DNA from: Rhipicephalus microplus
Taxonomy: Eukaryota > Arthropoda > Arachnida > Ixodida > Ixodidae
DNA length: 64,000 nucleotides
Direction of reading: 5' to 3'
Assembly (NCBI RefSeq): GCF_043290135.1
Contig: NW_027464602.1
Location: 6,331,001 to 6,395,000 of the forward strand
The first letter of the stretch is position 1. The number at the start of each line of letters is the position of its first letter. This document shows positions 49,454 through 63,679 of the stretch, piece after piece. The translations under genes and the position numbers were made by a program. The notes under the pieces were generated by a model. The model saw only the letters and a list, made by a program, of their open reading frames with translations, made no database searches and had not been told where the DNA came from.

Positions 49454-50949
49454 GACGGTTGCAAGCGCTTTCACATTAGATATCGCAGTTCCCCACTTTT
49501 AATGGTGAAAAACACTGCATCTCACTAATTGACATTGTTTAATGCGGTTTTACGACGGTGTATATCTCAACCTAACCTAACATTCGCACTTGTATCTAAG
49601 TACGCTCAATTACACTGTTTCGTTCACAATTACGATATTTGCTTGACCTCACAGTTTCTCACCAACTTATTACAGTACAGAACGCTGTATCTCGCTAAAT
49701 GACATCGTTCTTTAAGGTTTCACGATACTTGCATGCGTTTTAACTAGAATATCACAATAAAGCAGTTTCGCACTTGTAACGGCACAAGACGCAGTATCTG
49801 GCTAGTTCATGCCATTTTGTGTGCTTTCCCAATATTTCACTTATCGCAGTTTCGTACTCGCAATAAAACAACACTATCTCGTTAGATGACATCGTTTTTG
49901 GTGGCTTCACAACGCTACCTAGCTCAAACTAACCGAACCTTCGCACTTCTATCGTTAGAAAACGTTTTATTCGCTACTTTACAATGTTTTCTACAAGATT
50001 ACGACGGTTTCATGCGCTTTCACATTAGATATCGCAGTTCCCGACTTGTAATGGTGAAAAACACAGCATCTCACTAAGTGACATTGTTTAATGCAGTTTT
50101 AGCGCGGTTCATATCTTAACCTAACCTAACCTTACCTAACCCAACCTAACCTAACCTAACCTAACCAAACCTTACCTAACATCCCTAACCTAACCTAACC
50201 TAACCTAACCTAACCAAACCTAACCTAACCTAACCTAACGTAACCTAACCTAACCTAACCTAACCTAACCTAACGACGTTTGCAAGCGCTTTCACATTAG
50301 ATATCGCAGTTCCCGACTTGTAATGGTGAAAAACACTGCATCTCACTAAGTGACATTGTTTAATGCGGTTTTACGACGGTTCATATCTTAACCTAACCTA
50401 ACATTCGCACTTGCATTAAAAAACGCTCTATTACACTGTTTCGTTCACAATTAGGATATTTGCATAACCTCACAGTTTTTCACCAACTTATTGCAGTACA
50501 GAACGCTGTATCTCGCTAAATGACATCGTTCTTTAAGGTTTCACGATGCTTGCATGCGCTTTCACGAGAATATCACAACATAGCAGTTTCGCACTTGTAA
50601 CGGTACAACACGCAGTATCTGGCTTGTTGATGCCGTTTTGTGTGCTTTCATAACATTTCACCTATTGCAGTTTCGTACTCGCAATAAAACAACACTATTT
50701 CGTTAGATGACGTCCTTTTTGGTGGTTTCACGACGCTACCTAGCTTAAACTAACATAACTCAACCTAACATAACCTTCGCACTTCTATCGTTAGAAAACG
50801 TTTTACTCGCTACTTTACATTGCTTTCTACAACATTACGACGGTTTCAAGCGCTTTCACATTAGATATCACAGTTCCCAACTTGTAAAGGTGAAAAACAC
50901 TGCATCTCACTAAGTGACATTGTTTAATGCGGTTTTACGACGGTTCATA
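49454..50949. repeat. Satellite tract 13
   Basis: Parallel to 31996-33491. The 63-codon frame at 49886 has an Arg-to-Gln change (cacaacgc), and private substitutions such as ggcttgttgatgcc (50621) suggest slightly older divergence. Confidence 0.88.
50115..50274 (-). repeat. Short telomere-type array, agcgcgg-entry type
   Basis: 160 bp, acatccc marker, copy of 32657-32816. Confidence 0.87.
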
Positions 50950-51605
50950 CCTTAACCTAACGTAACCTTCCCTAACCTAACCTTACCTAACCTAACCTAA
51001 CCTAACCTAACCCAACCCAACCCAACCTAACCTAACCTAACCTAACCTAAACTAACCTAACCCAACCTAACCTAACCTAACCTAACCTAACCCAACCCAA
51101 CCCAACCCAACCTAACCTAACCTAAGCTAACCTAACCAAACCTAACCTAACCTAACTTAACCTAACCTAACGTAACCTAACCTAACCTAACCTATTCTAA
51201 CGTAACCTAACCTTACCTGACCTAACCTAACCTAACGTAACCTAACCTAACCTAACGTAACCTAACCTAACCTAACATAACCTAACGTAACCTAACCTAA
51301 CCTAACCCAACCTAACCCAACCCAACCCAACCCAACATCACCCAACCCAACAACACCCAACCCAACCTAACCTAACCTAACATTACCTAACCTAACCAAA
51401 TTATCCTTACCTAACCTAACCTAACCTAACGTAACCTAACCTAACCTAACCTAACGTAACCTAACCTAACCTAACGTAACCCAACCTAACCTAACCTAAC
51501 CTAACCCAACCTAACCTAACCTAACCTAACCCAACTCAACCCAACCTAACCTAATCTAACCTAACCTAACAAAACCTAACCTAACCTAACCTAACCTAAC
51601 CTAAC
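50950..51605 (-). repeat. Long telomere-type array 13 (class D)
   Basis: 656 bp with ccttccc and caacatcaccc; private aacattacc replaces aaccttacc before aaattatcc. Confidence 0.92.
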
Positions 51606-52839
51606 AACGGTTGCAAGCGCTTTCACATTAGATATCGCAGTTCCCGACTTTTAATGGTGAAAAACACTCCATCTCACTAATTTACATTGTTTAATGCGGT
51701 TTTACGACGGTTCATATCTTAACCTAACCTAACATTCGCACTTGTATCTAAAAACGCTCTATTACACTGTTTTGTTCTCAATTACGATATTTGCATAACC
51801 TCACAGTTTTTCACATACTTATTGCAGTACAGAACGTTGTATCTCACTAAATGACATATTTCTTTAAGGTTTCACGATGCTTGCATGCGCTTTAACGAGA
51901 ATATCACAATATAGCAGTTTCGCACTTGTAACGGTAGAACACGCAGTATTTGGCTTGTTCATGCCGTTTTGTGTGCTTTCACAACATTTCACCTATCGCA
52001 GGTTAATACTCGCTATAAAACAACACTATCTCGTTAGATGACGTCGTTTTTGGTAGTTTCACGACGCTACCTAGCTTAAACTAACCTAACATAACCTAAC
52101 CTTCGCATTTCTATCGTTAGAAAACGTTTTACTCGCAACTTTACAATGTTTTCTACAAGATTACGACGGTTTCATGCGTTTTCACATTAGATATCGTAGT
52201 TCCCGACTTGTAATGTTGAAAAACACTACATCTCACTAAGTGACATTGTTTAATGCGATTTTACGACGGTTGATATGTCAACCTAACCTAACATTCGCAC
52301 TTGCATCTAAAGACGCTCAATTACACTGTTTCGTTCACAATTACGATATTTGCTTGACCTCACAGTTTCTCACCAACTTATTACAGTACAGAACGCTGTA
52401 TCTCGCTAAATGACATCGTTCTTTAAGGTTTCACGATACTTGCATGCGCTTTACCGAGAATGTCAAAACATAGCAGTTTCGCACTTGTAACGGTACAACA
52501 CGCAGTATTTGGCTTGTTCATGCCGTTTTGTGTGCTTTCACAACATTTTACCTATCGCAGTTTCGTACTCGCAATAAAACAACACTATCTTGTTAGATGA
52601 CGTCGTTTTTGGTGGTTTCACGACGCTACCTAGCTTAAACTAACATAACTCAACCTAACATAACCTTCGCACTTCTATCGTTAGAAAACGTTTTACTCGC
52701 TACTTTACATTGCTTTCTACAACATTACGACGGTTTCAAGCGCTTTCACATTAGATATCGCAGTTCCCAACTTGTAAAGGTGAAAAACACTGCATCTCAC
52801 TAAGTGACATTGTTTATTGCGGTTTTACGACGGTTCATA

Positions 52840-52972
52840 CCTTAACCTAACGTAACCTAACCTAACCTAACCCAACCTAACCTAACCTAACCTAACCCAA
52901 CTCAACCCAACCTAACCTAATCTAACCTAACCTAACAAAACCTAACCTAACCTAACCTAACCTAACCTAACA
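52840..52972 (-). repeat. Hybrid telomere-type array (short-type start, long-type end)
   Basis: 133 bp. It starts like a short array (ggttcataccttaacctaac after gtttattgcgg) but ends with cccaactcaaccc, aatctaacc and aacaaaacc, which belong only to the ends of long arrays. Its downstream flank is also the long-array flank aacaacggttgc. This is a recombinant junction. Confidence 0.85.
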
Positions 52973-54196
52973 ACGGTTGCAAGCGCTTTCACATCAGATA
53001 TCGCAGTTCCCGACTTTTAATGGTGAAAAACACTGCATCTCACTAATTTACATTGTTTAATGCGGTTTTACGACGGTTCATATCTTAACCTAACCTAACA
53101 TTCGCACTTGTATCTAAAAACGCTCTATTACACTGTTTTGTTCTCAATTACGATATTTGCATAACCTCACAGTTTTTCACATACTTATTGCAGTACAGAA
53201 CGTTGTATCTCACTAAATGACATATTTCTTTAAGGTTTCACGATGCTTGCATGCGCTTCAACGAGAATATCACAATATAGCAGTTTCGCACTTGTAACGG
53301 TAGAACACGCAGTATTTAACTTGTTCATGCCGTTTTGTGTGCTTTCACAACATTTCACCTATCGCAGTTTAATACTCGCAATAAAACAACACTATCTCTT
53401 TAGATGACGTCGTTTTTGGTAGTTTCACGACGCTACCTAGCCTAAACTAACCTAACCTAACCACGCTTCTATCGTTAGAAAACGTTTTACTCGCAACTTT
53501 ACAATGTTTTCTACAAGATTACGACGGTTTCATGCGCTTTCACATTAGATATCGTAGTTCCCGACTTGTAATGTTGAAAAACGCTACATCTCACTAAGTG
53601 ACGTTGTTTAATGCGGTTTTACGATGGTTGATATGTCAACCTAACCTAACATTCGCACTTGTATCTAAAGACGCTCAATTACACTGTTTCGTTCACAATT
53701 AGGATATTTGCATAACCTCACAGTTTTTCCCCAACTTATTGCAGTACAGAACTCTGTATCTCGCTAAATGACATCGTTCTTTAAGGTTTCACGATGCTTG
53801 CATGCGCTTTACGAGAATATCACAACATAGCAGTTTCGCACTTGTAACGGTACAACACGCAGTATTTGGCTTGTTCATGCCGTTTTGTGTGCTTTCACAA
53901 CATTTCACCTATCGCAGTTTCGTACTCGCAATAAAACAACACTATCTCGTTAGATGACGTTGTTTTTGGTAGTTGCACGACGCTACCTAGCTTAAACTAA
54001 CATAACTCAACCTAACATAACCTTCGCACTTCTATCGTTAGAAAACGTTTTACTCGCTACTTTACATTGCTTTCTACAACATTATGACGGTTTCAAGCGC
54101 TTTCACATTAGATATCACAGTTCCCAACTTGTAAAGGTGAAAAACACTGCATCTCACTAAGTGACATTGTTTAATGCGGTTTTACGACAGTTCATA

Positions 54197-54323
54197 CCTT
54201 AACCTAACGTAACCTAACCTAACCTAACCCAACCTAACCTAACCTAACCTAACCTAACCTAACCTAACCTAACCAAACCTAACCTAACGTAACCTAACCT
54301 AACCTAACCTAACCTAACCTAAC
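54197..54323 (-). repeat. Short telomere-type array
   Basis: 127 bp; paralogue of the PLE2 target array but without the cata unit. Confidence 0.87.
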
Positions 54324-55557
54324 GACGTTTGCAAGCGCTTTCACATTAGATATCGCAGTTCCCGACTTGTAATGGTGAAAAACACTGCATCTCACTAAGT
54401 GACATTGTTTAATGCGGTTTTACGACCGTTCATATCTTAACCTAACCTAACATTCGTACTTGTATTGAAAAACGCTCTATTCCACTGTTTCGTTCACAAT
54501 TACGATATTTGCTTGACCTCACAGTTTCTCACCAACTTATTACAGTACAGAACGCTGTATCTCGCTAAATGACATCGTTCTTTTAGGTTTCACGATACTT
54601 GCATGCGCTTTACCGAGAATGTCACAACATAGCAGTTTCGCACTTGTAACGGTACAACACGCAGTATTTGGCTTGTTCATGCCGTTTTGTGTGCTTTCAC
54701 AACATTTTACCTATCGCAGTTTCGTACTCGCAATAAAACAACACTATCTCGTTAGATGACGTTCTTTTTGGTGGTCTCACGACGCTACATAGCTTAAACT
54801 AACATAACTCAAGCTAACCTTCGCACTTCTATCGTTAGAAAACGTTTTACTCGCAACTTTACAATGTTTTCTACAAGATTACGACGGTTTCATGCGCTTT
54901 CACATTAGATATCGTAGTTCCCGACTTGTAATGTTGAAAAACACTACATCTCACTAAGTGACATTGTTTAATGCGGTTTTACGACGGTTGATATCTCAAC
55001 CTAACCTAACATTCGCACTTGTATCTAAATACGCTCAATTACACTGTTTCGTTCACAATTACGATATTTGCTTGACCTCACAGTTTCTCACCAACTTATT
55101 ACAGTACAGAACGCTGTATCTCGCTAAATGACATCGTTCTTTAAGGTTTCAAGATACTTGCATGCGCTTCAAGGAGAATATCACAACATAGCAGTTTCGC
55201 ACTTGTAACGGTACAACACGCAGTATTTGGCTTGTTCATGCCGTTTTGTGTGCTTTCACAACATTTCACCTATCGCAGTTTCGTACTCGCAATAAAACAA
55301 CACTATCTCGTTAGATGACGTTGTTTTTGGTAGTTTCACGACGCTACCTAGCTTAAACTAACATAACTCAACCTAACATAACCTTCGCACTTCTATCGTT
55401 AGAAAACGTTTTACTCGCTACTTTACATTGCTTTCTACAACATTACGACGGTTTCAAGCGCTTTCCCATTAGATATCACAGTTCCCAACTTGTAAAGGTG
55501 AAAAACACTGCATCTCACTAAGTGACATTGTTTAATGCGGTTTTACGACGGTTCATA

Positions 55558-56247
55558 CCTTAACCTAACGTAACCTAACCTAACCTAACCTAACCTTACC
55601 TAACCTAACCTAACCTAACCTAACCAACCCAACCCAACCTAACCTAACCTAACCTAACCTAAACTAACCTAACCCAACCTAACCTAACCTAACCTAACCT
55701 AACCCAACCTAACCCAACCCAACCCAACCTAACCTAACCAAAGCTAACCTAACCTAACCTAACCAAACCTAACCTAACCCAACTTAACCTAACCTAACGT
55801 AACCTAACCTAACCTAACCTATTCTAACGTAACCTAACCTAACCTGACCTAACCTAACCTAACGTAACCTAACCTAACCTAACATAACCTAACGTAACCT
55901 AACCTAACCTAACGTAACCTAACCTAACCTAACCCAACCTAACCCAACCCAACCCAACCCAACAACACCCAACCCAACCTAACCTAACCTAACCAAATTA
56001 TCCTTACCTAACCTAACCTAACCTAACGTAACCTAACCTAACCTAACCTAACGTAACCTAACCTAACCTAACCTAACCTAACCCAACCTAACCTAACCTA
56101 ACCTAACCTAACCCAACTCAACCCAACCTAACCTAACCTAACCTAACCTAACCTAACCAAACCTAACCTAACCTAACCTAACCTAACCAAACCTAACCTA
56201 ACCTAACCTAACGTAACCTAACCTAACCTAACCTAACCTAACCTAAC
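55558..56247 (-). repeat. Long telomere-type array 14 (class C, extended)
   Basis: 690 bp, the longest. Its 3' portion contains extra ccaaacc and cgtaacc units like those of the agcgcgg-type short arrays, and the aatctaacc mark is missing, suggesting fusion of a long-array start to a short-array end. Confidence 0.9.
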
Positions 56248-56922
56248 GACGTTTGCAAGCGCTTTCACATTAGATATCGCAGTTCCCGACTTGTAATGGT
56301 GAAAAACACTGCATCTCACTAAGTGACATTGTTTAATGCGGTTTTACGACGGTTCATATCTTAACCTAACCTAACATTCGCACTTGCATTAAAAAACGCT
56401 CTATTACACTGTTTCGTTCACAATTAGGATATTTGCATAACCTCACAGTTTTTCACCAACTTATTGCAGTACAGAACGCTGTATCTCGCTAAATGACATC
56501 GTTCTTTAAGGTTTCACGATGCTTGCATGCGCTTTAACGAGAATATCACAACATAGCAGTTTCGCACTTGTAACGGTACAACACGCAGTATTTGGCTTGT
56601 TCATGCCGTTTTGTGTGCTTTCACAACATTTCACCTATCGCAGTTTCGTACTCGCAATAAAACAACACTATCTCGTTAGATGACGTTGTTTTTGGTAGTT
56701 TCACGACGCTACCTAGCTTAAACTAACATAACTCAACCTAACATAACCTTCGCACTTCTATCGTTAGAAAACGTTTTACTCGCTACTTTACATTGCTTTC
56801 TACAACATTACGACGGTTTCAAGCGCTTTCACATTAGATATCACAGTTCCCAACTTGTAAAGGTGAAAAACACTGCATCTCACTAAGTGACATTGTTTAA
56901 TGCGGTTTTACGACGGTTCATA
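56248..56922. repeat. Satellite tract 15
   Basis: A single interval of about 675 bp with cacttgcattaaaaaacgc, the variant that otherwise follows agcgcgg-type short arrays (21.97, 32.95 and 50.41 kb). This supports the fusion proposed for array 14. Confidence 0.88.
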
Positions 56923-57578
56923 CCTTAACCTAACGTAACCTTCCCTAACCTAACCTTACCTAACCTAACCTAACCTAACCTAACCCAACCCAACCCAACC
57001 TAACCTAACCTAACCTAACCTAAACTAACCTAACCCAACCTAACCTAACCTAACCTAACCTAACCCAACCCAACCCAACCCAACCTAACCTAACCTAAGC
57101 TAACCTAACCAAACCTAACCTAACCTAACTTAACCTAACCTAACGTAACCTAACCTAACCTAACCTATTCTAACGTAACCTAACCTTACCTGACCTAACC
57201 TAACCTAACGTAACCTAACCTAACCTAACGTAACCTTACCTAACCTAATATAACCTAACGTAACCTAACCTAACCTAACCCAACCTAACCCAACCCAACC
57301 CAACCCAACATCACCCAACCCAACAACACCCAACCCAACCTAACCTAACCTAACCTTACCTAACCTAACCAAATTATCCTTACCTAACCTAACCTAACCT
57401 AACGTAACCTAACCTAACCTAACCTAACGTAACCTAACCTAACCTAACGTAACCCAACCTAACCTAACCTAACCTAACCCAACCTAACCTAACCTAACCT
57501 AACCCAACTCAACCCAACCTAACCTAATCTAACCTAACCTAACAAAACCTAACCTAACCTAACCTAACCTAACCTAAC
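56923..57578 (-). repeat. Long telomere-type array 15 (class D)
   Basis: 656 bp; matches array 10 in unit order, with one aatataacc unit. Confidence 0.92.
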
Positions 57579-58810
57579 AACGGTTGCAAGCGCTTTCACA
57601 TTAGATATCGCAGTTCCCGACTTTTAATGGTGAAAAACTGCATCTCACTAATTTACATTGTTTAATGCGGTTTTACGACGGTTCATATCTTAACCTAACC
57701 TAACATTCGCACTTGTATCTAAAAACGCTCTATTACACTGTTTTGTTCTCAATTACGATATTTGCATAACCTCACAGTTTTTCACATACTTATTGCAGTA
57801 CAGAACGTTGTATCTCACTAAATGACATATTTCTTTAAGGTTTCACGATGCTTGCATGCGCTTTAACGAGAATATCACAATATAGCAGTTTCGCACTTGT
57901 AACGGTAGAACACGCAGTATTTGGCTTGTTCATGCCGTTTTGTGTGCTTTCACAACATTTCACCTATCGCAGGTTAATACTCGCTATAAAACAACACTAT
58001 CTCGTTAGATGACGTCGTTTTTGGTAGTTTCACGACGCTACCTAGCTTAAACTAACCTAACATAACCTAACCTTCGCATTTCTATCGTTAGAAAACGTTT
58101 TACTCGCAACTTTACAATGTTTTCTACAAGATTACGACGGTTTCATGCGTTTTCACATTAGATATCGTAGTTCCCGACTTGTAATGTTGAAAAACACTAC
58201 ATCTCACTAAGTGACATTGTTTAATGCGATTTTACGACGGTTGATATGTCAACCTAACCTAACATTCGCACTTGCATCTAAAGACGCTCAATTACACTGT
58301 TTCGTTCACAATTACGATATTTGCTTGACCTCACAGTTTCTCACCAACTTATTACAGTACAGAACGCTGTATCTCGCTAAATGACATCGTTCTTTAAGGT
58401 TTCACGATACTTGCATGCGCTTTACCGAGAATGTCAAAACATAGCAGTTTCGCACTTGTAACGGTACAACACGCAGTATTTGGCTTGTTCATGCCGTTTT
58501 GTGTGCTTTCACAACATTTTACCTATCGCAGTTTCGTACTCGCAATAAAACAACACTATCTTGTTAGATGACGTCGTTTTTGGTGGTTTCACGACGCTAC
58601 CTAGCTTAAACTAACATAACTCAACCTAACATAACCTTCGCACTTCTATCGTTAGAAAACGTTTTACTCGCTACTTTACATTGCTTTCTACAACATTACG
58701 ACGGTTTCAAGCGCTTTCACATTAGATATCGCAGTTCCCAACTTGTAAAGGTGAAAAACACTGCATCTCACTAAGTGACATTGTTTATTGCGGTTTTACG
58801 ACGGTTCATA

Positions 58811-58952
58811 CCTTAACCTAACGTAACCTAACCTAACCTAACCCAACCTAACCTAACATAACCTAACCTAACCTAACCTAACCTAACCTAACCAAACCTA
58901 ACCTAACGTAACCTAACCTGACCTAACCTAACCTAACCTAACCTAACCTAAC
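58811..58952 (-). repeat. Short telomere-type array
   Basis: 142 bp, cctgacc marker; one unit longer than 40279. Confidence 0.87.
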
Positions 58953-60164
58953 GACGTTTGCAAGCGCTTTCACATTAGATATCGCAGTTCCCGACTTGTA
59001 ATGGTGAAAAACACTGCATCTCACTAAGTGACATTGTTTAGTGCGGTTTTACGACGGTTCATATCTTAACCTAACCTAACATTCGTACTTGTATTGAAAA
59101 ACGCTCTATTACACTGTTTCGTTCACAATTACGATATTTGCATAACCTCACAGTTTTTCACCAACTTATTGCAGTACAGAACGCTGTATCTCGCTAAATG
59201 ACATTGTTCTTTAAGGTTTCACGATGCTTGCATGCGCTTTAACGAGAATATCACAATATAGCAGTTTCGCACTTGTAACGGTAGAACACGCAGTATTTAA
59301 CTTGTTCATGCCGTTTTGTGTGCTTTCACAACATTTCACCTATCGCAGTTTAATACTCGCAATAAAACAACACTATCTCTTTAGATGACGTCGTTTTTGG
59401 TAGTTTCACGACGCTACCTAGCCTAAACTAACCTAACCTAACCGCGCTTCTATCGTTAGAAAACGTTTTACTCGCAACTTTACAATGTTTTCTACAAGAT
59501 TACGACGGTTTCATGCGCTTTCACATTAGATATCGTAGTTCCCGACTTGTAATGTTGAAAAACGCTACATCTCACTAAGTGACGTTGTTTAATGCGGTTT
59601 TACGATGGTTGATATGTCAACCTAACCTAACATTCGCACTTGTATCTAAAGACGCTCAATTACACTGTTTCGTTCACAATTACGATATTTGCTTGACCTC
59701 ACAGTTTCTCACCAACTTATTACAGTACAGAACGCTGTATCTCGCTTAATGACATCGTTCTTTAAGGTTTCACGATACTTGCATGCGCTTTACCGAGAAT
59801 GTCACAACATAGCAGTTTCGCACTTGTAACGGTACAACACGCAGTATTTGGCTTGTTCATGCCGTTTTGTGTGCTTTCACAACATTTCACCTATCGCAGT
59901 TTCGTACTCGCAATAAAACAACACTATCTCGTTAGATGACATCGTTTTTGGTGGTTTCACGACGCTACCTAGCTCAAACTAACCGAACCTTCGCACTTCT
60001 ATCGTTAGAAAACGTTTTATTCGCTACTTTACAATGTTTTCTACAAGATTACGACGGTTTCATGCGCTTTCACATTAGATATCGCAGTTCCCGTCTTGTA
60101 ATGGTGAAAAACACAGCATCTCACTAAGTGACATTGTTTAATGCGGTTTTAGCGCGGTTCATAT

Positions 60165-60330
60165 CTTAACCTAACCCAACCTTACTTAACCCAACCTAAC
60201 CTAACCTAACCTAACCAAACCTTACCTAACATAACCTAACCTAACCTAACCTAACCTAACCAAACCTAACCTGACCTAACCTAACGTAACCTAACCTAAC
60301 CTAACCTAACCAAACCTAACCTAACCTAAC
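60165..60330 (-). repeat. Short telomere-type array, agcgcgg-entry type
   Basis: 166 bp, same order as 36185 and 41079. Confidence 0.87.
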
Positions 60331-61004
60331 GACGTTTGCAAGCGCTTTCACATTAGATATCGCAGTTCCCGACTTGTAATGGTGAAAAACACTGCATCTC
60401 ACTAAGTGACATTGTTTAATGCGGTTTTACGACGGTTCATATCTTAACCTAACCTAACATTCGCACTTGTATTAAAAAACGCTCTATTACACTGTTTCGT
60501 TCACAATTAGGATATTTGCATAACCTCACAGTTTTTCACCAACTTATTGCAGTACAGAACGCTGTATTTCGCTAAATGACATCGTTCTTTAAGGTTTCAC
60601 GATGCTTGCATGCGCTTTACGAGAATATCACAACATAGCAGTTTCGCACTTGTAACGGTACAACACGCAGTATTTGGCTTGTTCATGCCGTTTTGTGTGC
60701 TTTCACAACATTTCACCTATCGCAGTTTCGTACTCGCAATAAAACAACACTATCTCGTTAGATGACGTTGTTTTTGGTAGTTGCACGACGCTACCTAGCT
60801 TAAACTAACATAACTCAACCTAACATAACCTTCGCACTTCTATCGTTAGAAAACGTTTTACTCGCTACTTTACATTGCTTTCTACAACATTATGACGGTT
60901 TCAAGCGCTTTCACATTAGATATCACAGTTCCCAACTTGTAAAGGTGAAAAACACTGCATCTCACTAAGTGACATTGTTTAATGCGGTTTTACGACAGTT
61001 CATA

Positions 61005-61141
61005 CCTTAACCTAACGTAACCTAACCTAACCTAACCCAACCTAACCTAACATAACCTAACCAAACCTAACCTAACCTAACCTAACCTAACCAAACCTAA
61101 CCTAACGTAACCTAACCTAACCTAACCTAACCTAACCTAAC
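61005..61141 (-). repeat. Short telomere-type array with empty PLE2 site
   Basis: 137 bp; ctaacctaacata at 61042-61054 is continuous with acctaaccaaacc. Confidence 0.88.
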
Positions 61142-62375
61142 GACGTTTGCAAGCGCTTTCACATTGGATATCGCAGTTCCCGACTTGTAATGGTGAAAAA
61201 CACTGCATCTCACTAAGTGACATTGTTTAATGCGGTTTTACGACCGTTCATATCTTAACCTAACCTAACATTCGTACTTGTATTGAAAAACGCTCTATTC
61301 CACTGTTTCGTTCACAATTACGATATTTGCTTGACCTCACAGTTTCTCACCAACTTATTACAGTACAGAACGCTGTATCTCGCTAAATGACATCGTTCTT
61401 TTAGGTTTCACGATACTTGCATGCGCTTTACCGAGAATGTCACAACATAGCAGTTTCGCACTTGTAACGGTACAACACGCAGTATTTGGCTTGTTCATGC
61501 CGTTTTGTGTGCTTTCACAACATTTTACCTATCGCAGTTTCGTACTCGCAATAAAACAACACTATCTCGTTAGATGACGTTCTTTTTGGTGGTCCCACGA
61601 CGCTACATAGCTTAAACTAACATAACTCAAGCTAACCTTCGCACTTCTATCGTTAGAAAACGTTTTACTCGCAACTTTACAATGTTTTCTACAAGATTAC
61701 GACGGTTTCATGCGCTTTCACATTAGATATCGTAGTTCCCGACTTGTAATGTTGAAAAACACTACATCTCACTAAGTGACATTGTTTAATGCGGTTTTAC
61801 GACGGTTGATATCTCAACCTAACCTAACATTCGCACTTGTATCTAAATACGCTCAATTACACTGTTTCGTTCACAATTACGATATTTGCTTGACCTCACA
61901 GTTTCTCACCAACTTATTACAGTACAGAACGCTGTATCTCGCTAAATGACATCGTTCTTTAAGGTTTCAAGATACTTGCATGCGCTTCAACGAGAATATC
62001 ACAACATAGCAGTTTCACACTTGTAACGGTACAACACGCAGTATTTGGCTTGTTCATGCCGTTTTGTGTGCTTTCACAACATTTCACCTATCGCAGTTTC
62101 GTACTCGCAATAAAACAACACTATCTCGTTAGATGACGTTGTTTTTGGTAGTTTCACGACGCTACCTAGCTTAAACTAACATAACTCAACCTAACATAAC
62201 CTTCGCACTTCTATCGTTAGAAAACGTTTTACTCGCTACTTTACATTGCTTTCTACAACATTACGACGGTTTCAAGCGCTTTCCCATTAGATATCACAGT
62301 TCCCAACTTGTAAAGGTGAAAAACACTGCATCTCACTAAGTGACATTGTTTAATGCGGTTTTACGACGGTTCATA

Positions 62376-63005
62376 CCTTAACCTAACGTAACCTAACCTA
62401 ACCTAACCTAACCTTACCTAACCTAACCTAACCTAACCTAACCAACCCAACCCAACCTAACCTAACCTAACCTAACCTAAACTAACCTAACCCAACCTAA
62501 CCTAACCTAACCTAACCTAACCCAACCTAACCCAACCCAACCCAACCTAACCTAACCAAAGCTAACCTAACCTAACCTAACCAAACCTAACCTAACCTAA
62601 CTTAACCTAACCTAACGTAACCTAACCTAACCTAACCTATTCTAACGTAACCTAACCTAACCTGACCTAACCTAACCTAACGTAACCTAACTTAACCTAA
62701 CATAACCTAACGTAACCTAACCTAACCTAACGTAACCTAACCTAACCTAACCCAACCTAACCCAACCCAACCCAACCCAACAACACCCAACCCAACCTAA
62801 CCTAACCTAACCAAATTATCCTTACCTAACCTAACCTAACCTAACGTAACCTAACCTAACCTAACCTAACGTAACCTAACCTAACCTAACCTAACCCAAC
62901 CTAACCTAACCTAACCTAACCTAACCCAACTCAACCCAACCTAACCTAATCTAACCTAACCTAACCTAACCTAACCTAACCTAACCAAACCTAACCTAAC
63001 CTAAC
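62376..63005 (-). repeat. Long telomere-type array 16 (class C, short form)
   Basis: 630 bp, paralogue of array 11 at an offset of 14871, sharing aacttaacctaacataacc. Confidence 0.92.
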
Positions 63006-63679
63006 GACGTTTGCAAGCGCTTTCACATTAGATATCGCAGTTCCCGACTTGTAATGGTGAAAAACACTGCATCTCACTAAGTGACATTGTTTAATGCGGT
63101 TTTACGACGGTTCATATCTTAACCTAACCTAACATTCGCACTTGTATTAAAAACGCTCTATTACACTGTTTCGTTCACAATTAGGATATTTGCATAACCT
63201 CACAGTTTTTCACCAACTTATTGCAGTACAGAACGCTGTATCTCGCTAAATGACATCGTTCTTTAAGATTTCACGATGCTTGCATGCGCTTCAACGAGAA
63301 TATCACAACATAGCAGTTTCGCACTTGTAACGGTACAACACGCAGTATTTAACTTGTTCATTGCGTTTTGTGTGCTTTCACAACATTTCACCTATCGCAG
63401 TTTCGTACTCGCAATAAAACAACACTATCTCGTTAGATGACGTTGTTTTTGGTAGTTTCACGACGCTACCTAGCTTAAACTAACATAACTCAACCTAACA
63501 TAACCTTCGCACTTCTATCGTTAGAAAACGTTTTACTCGCTACTTTACATTGCTTTCTACAACATTACGACGGTTTCAAGCGCTTTCACAGTAGATATCA
63601 CAGTTCCCAACTTGTAAAGGTGAAAAACACTGCATCTCACTAAGTGACATTGTTTAATGCGGTTTTACGACGGTTCATA
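63006..63679. repeat. Satellite tract 17
   Basis: 674 bp, matches 48140-48813, with cacagtagatatcaca at 63589. Confidence 0.88.

Larger units (their letters stand above)
51606..55557. repeat. Satellite tract 14
   Basis: Contains the hybrid array at 52840, after which the sequence that followed array 13 (gttgcaagcgctttcacat...gttttgttctcaatt) is repeated, so the ~1.37-kb unit 51606-52972 is partly duplicated. Confidence 0.87.
57579..62375. repeat. Satellite tract 16
   Basis: Corresponds to 39047-41968 plus 46171-47504, with one extra ~554-bp monomer at about 59.5-60.1 kb. Holds the second empty PLE2 site (61042-61054) and the 63-codon frame at 59936. Confidence 0.88.
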
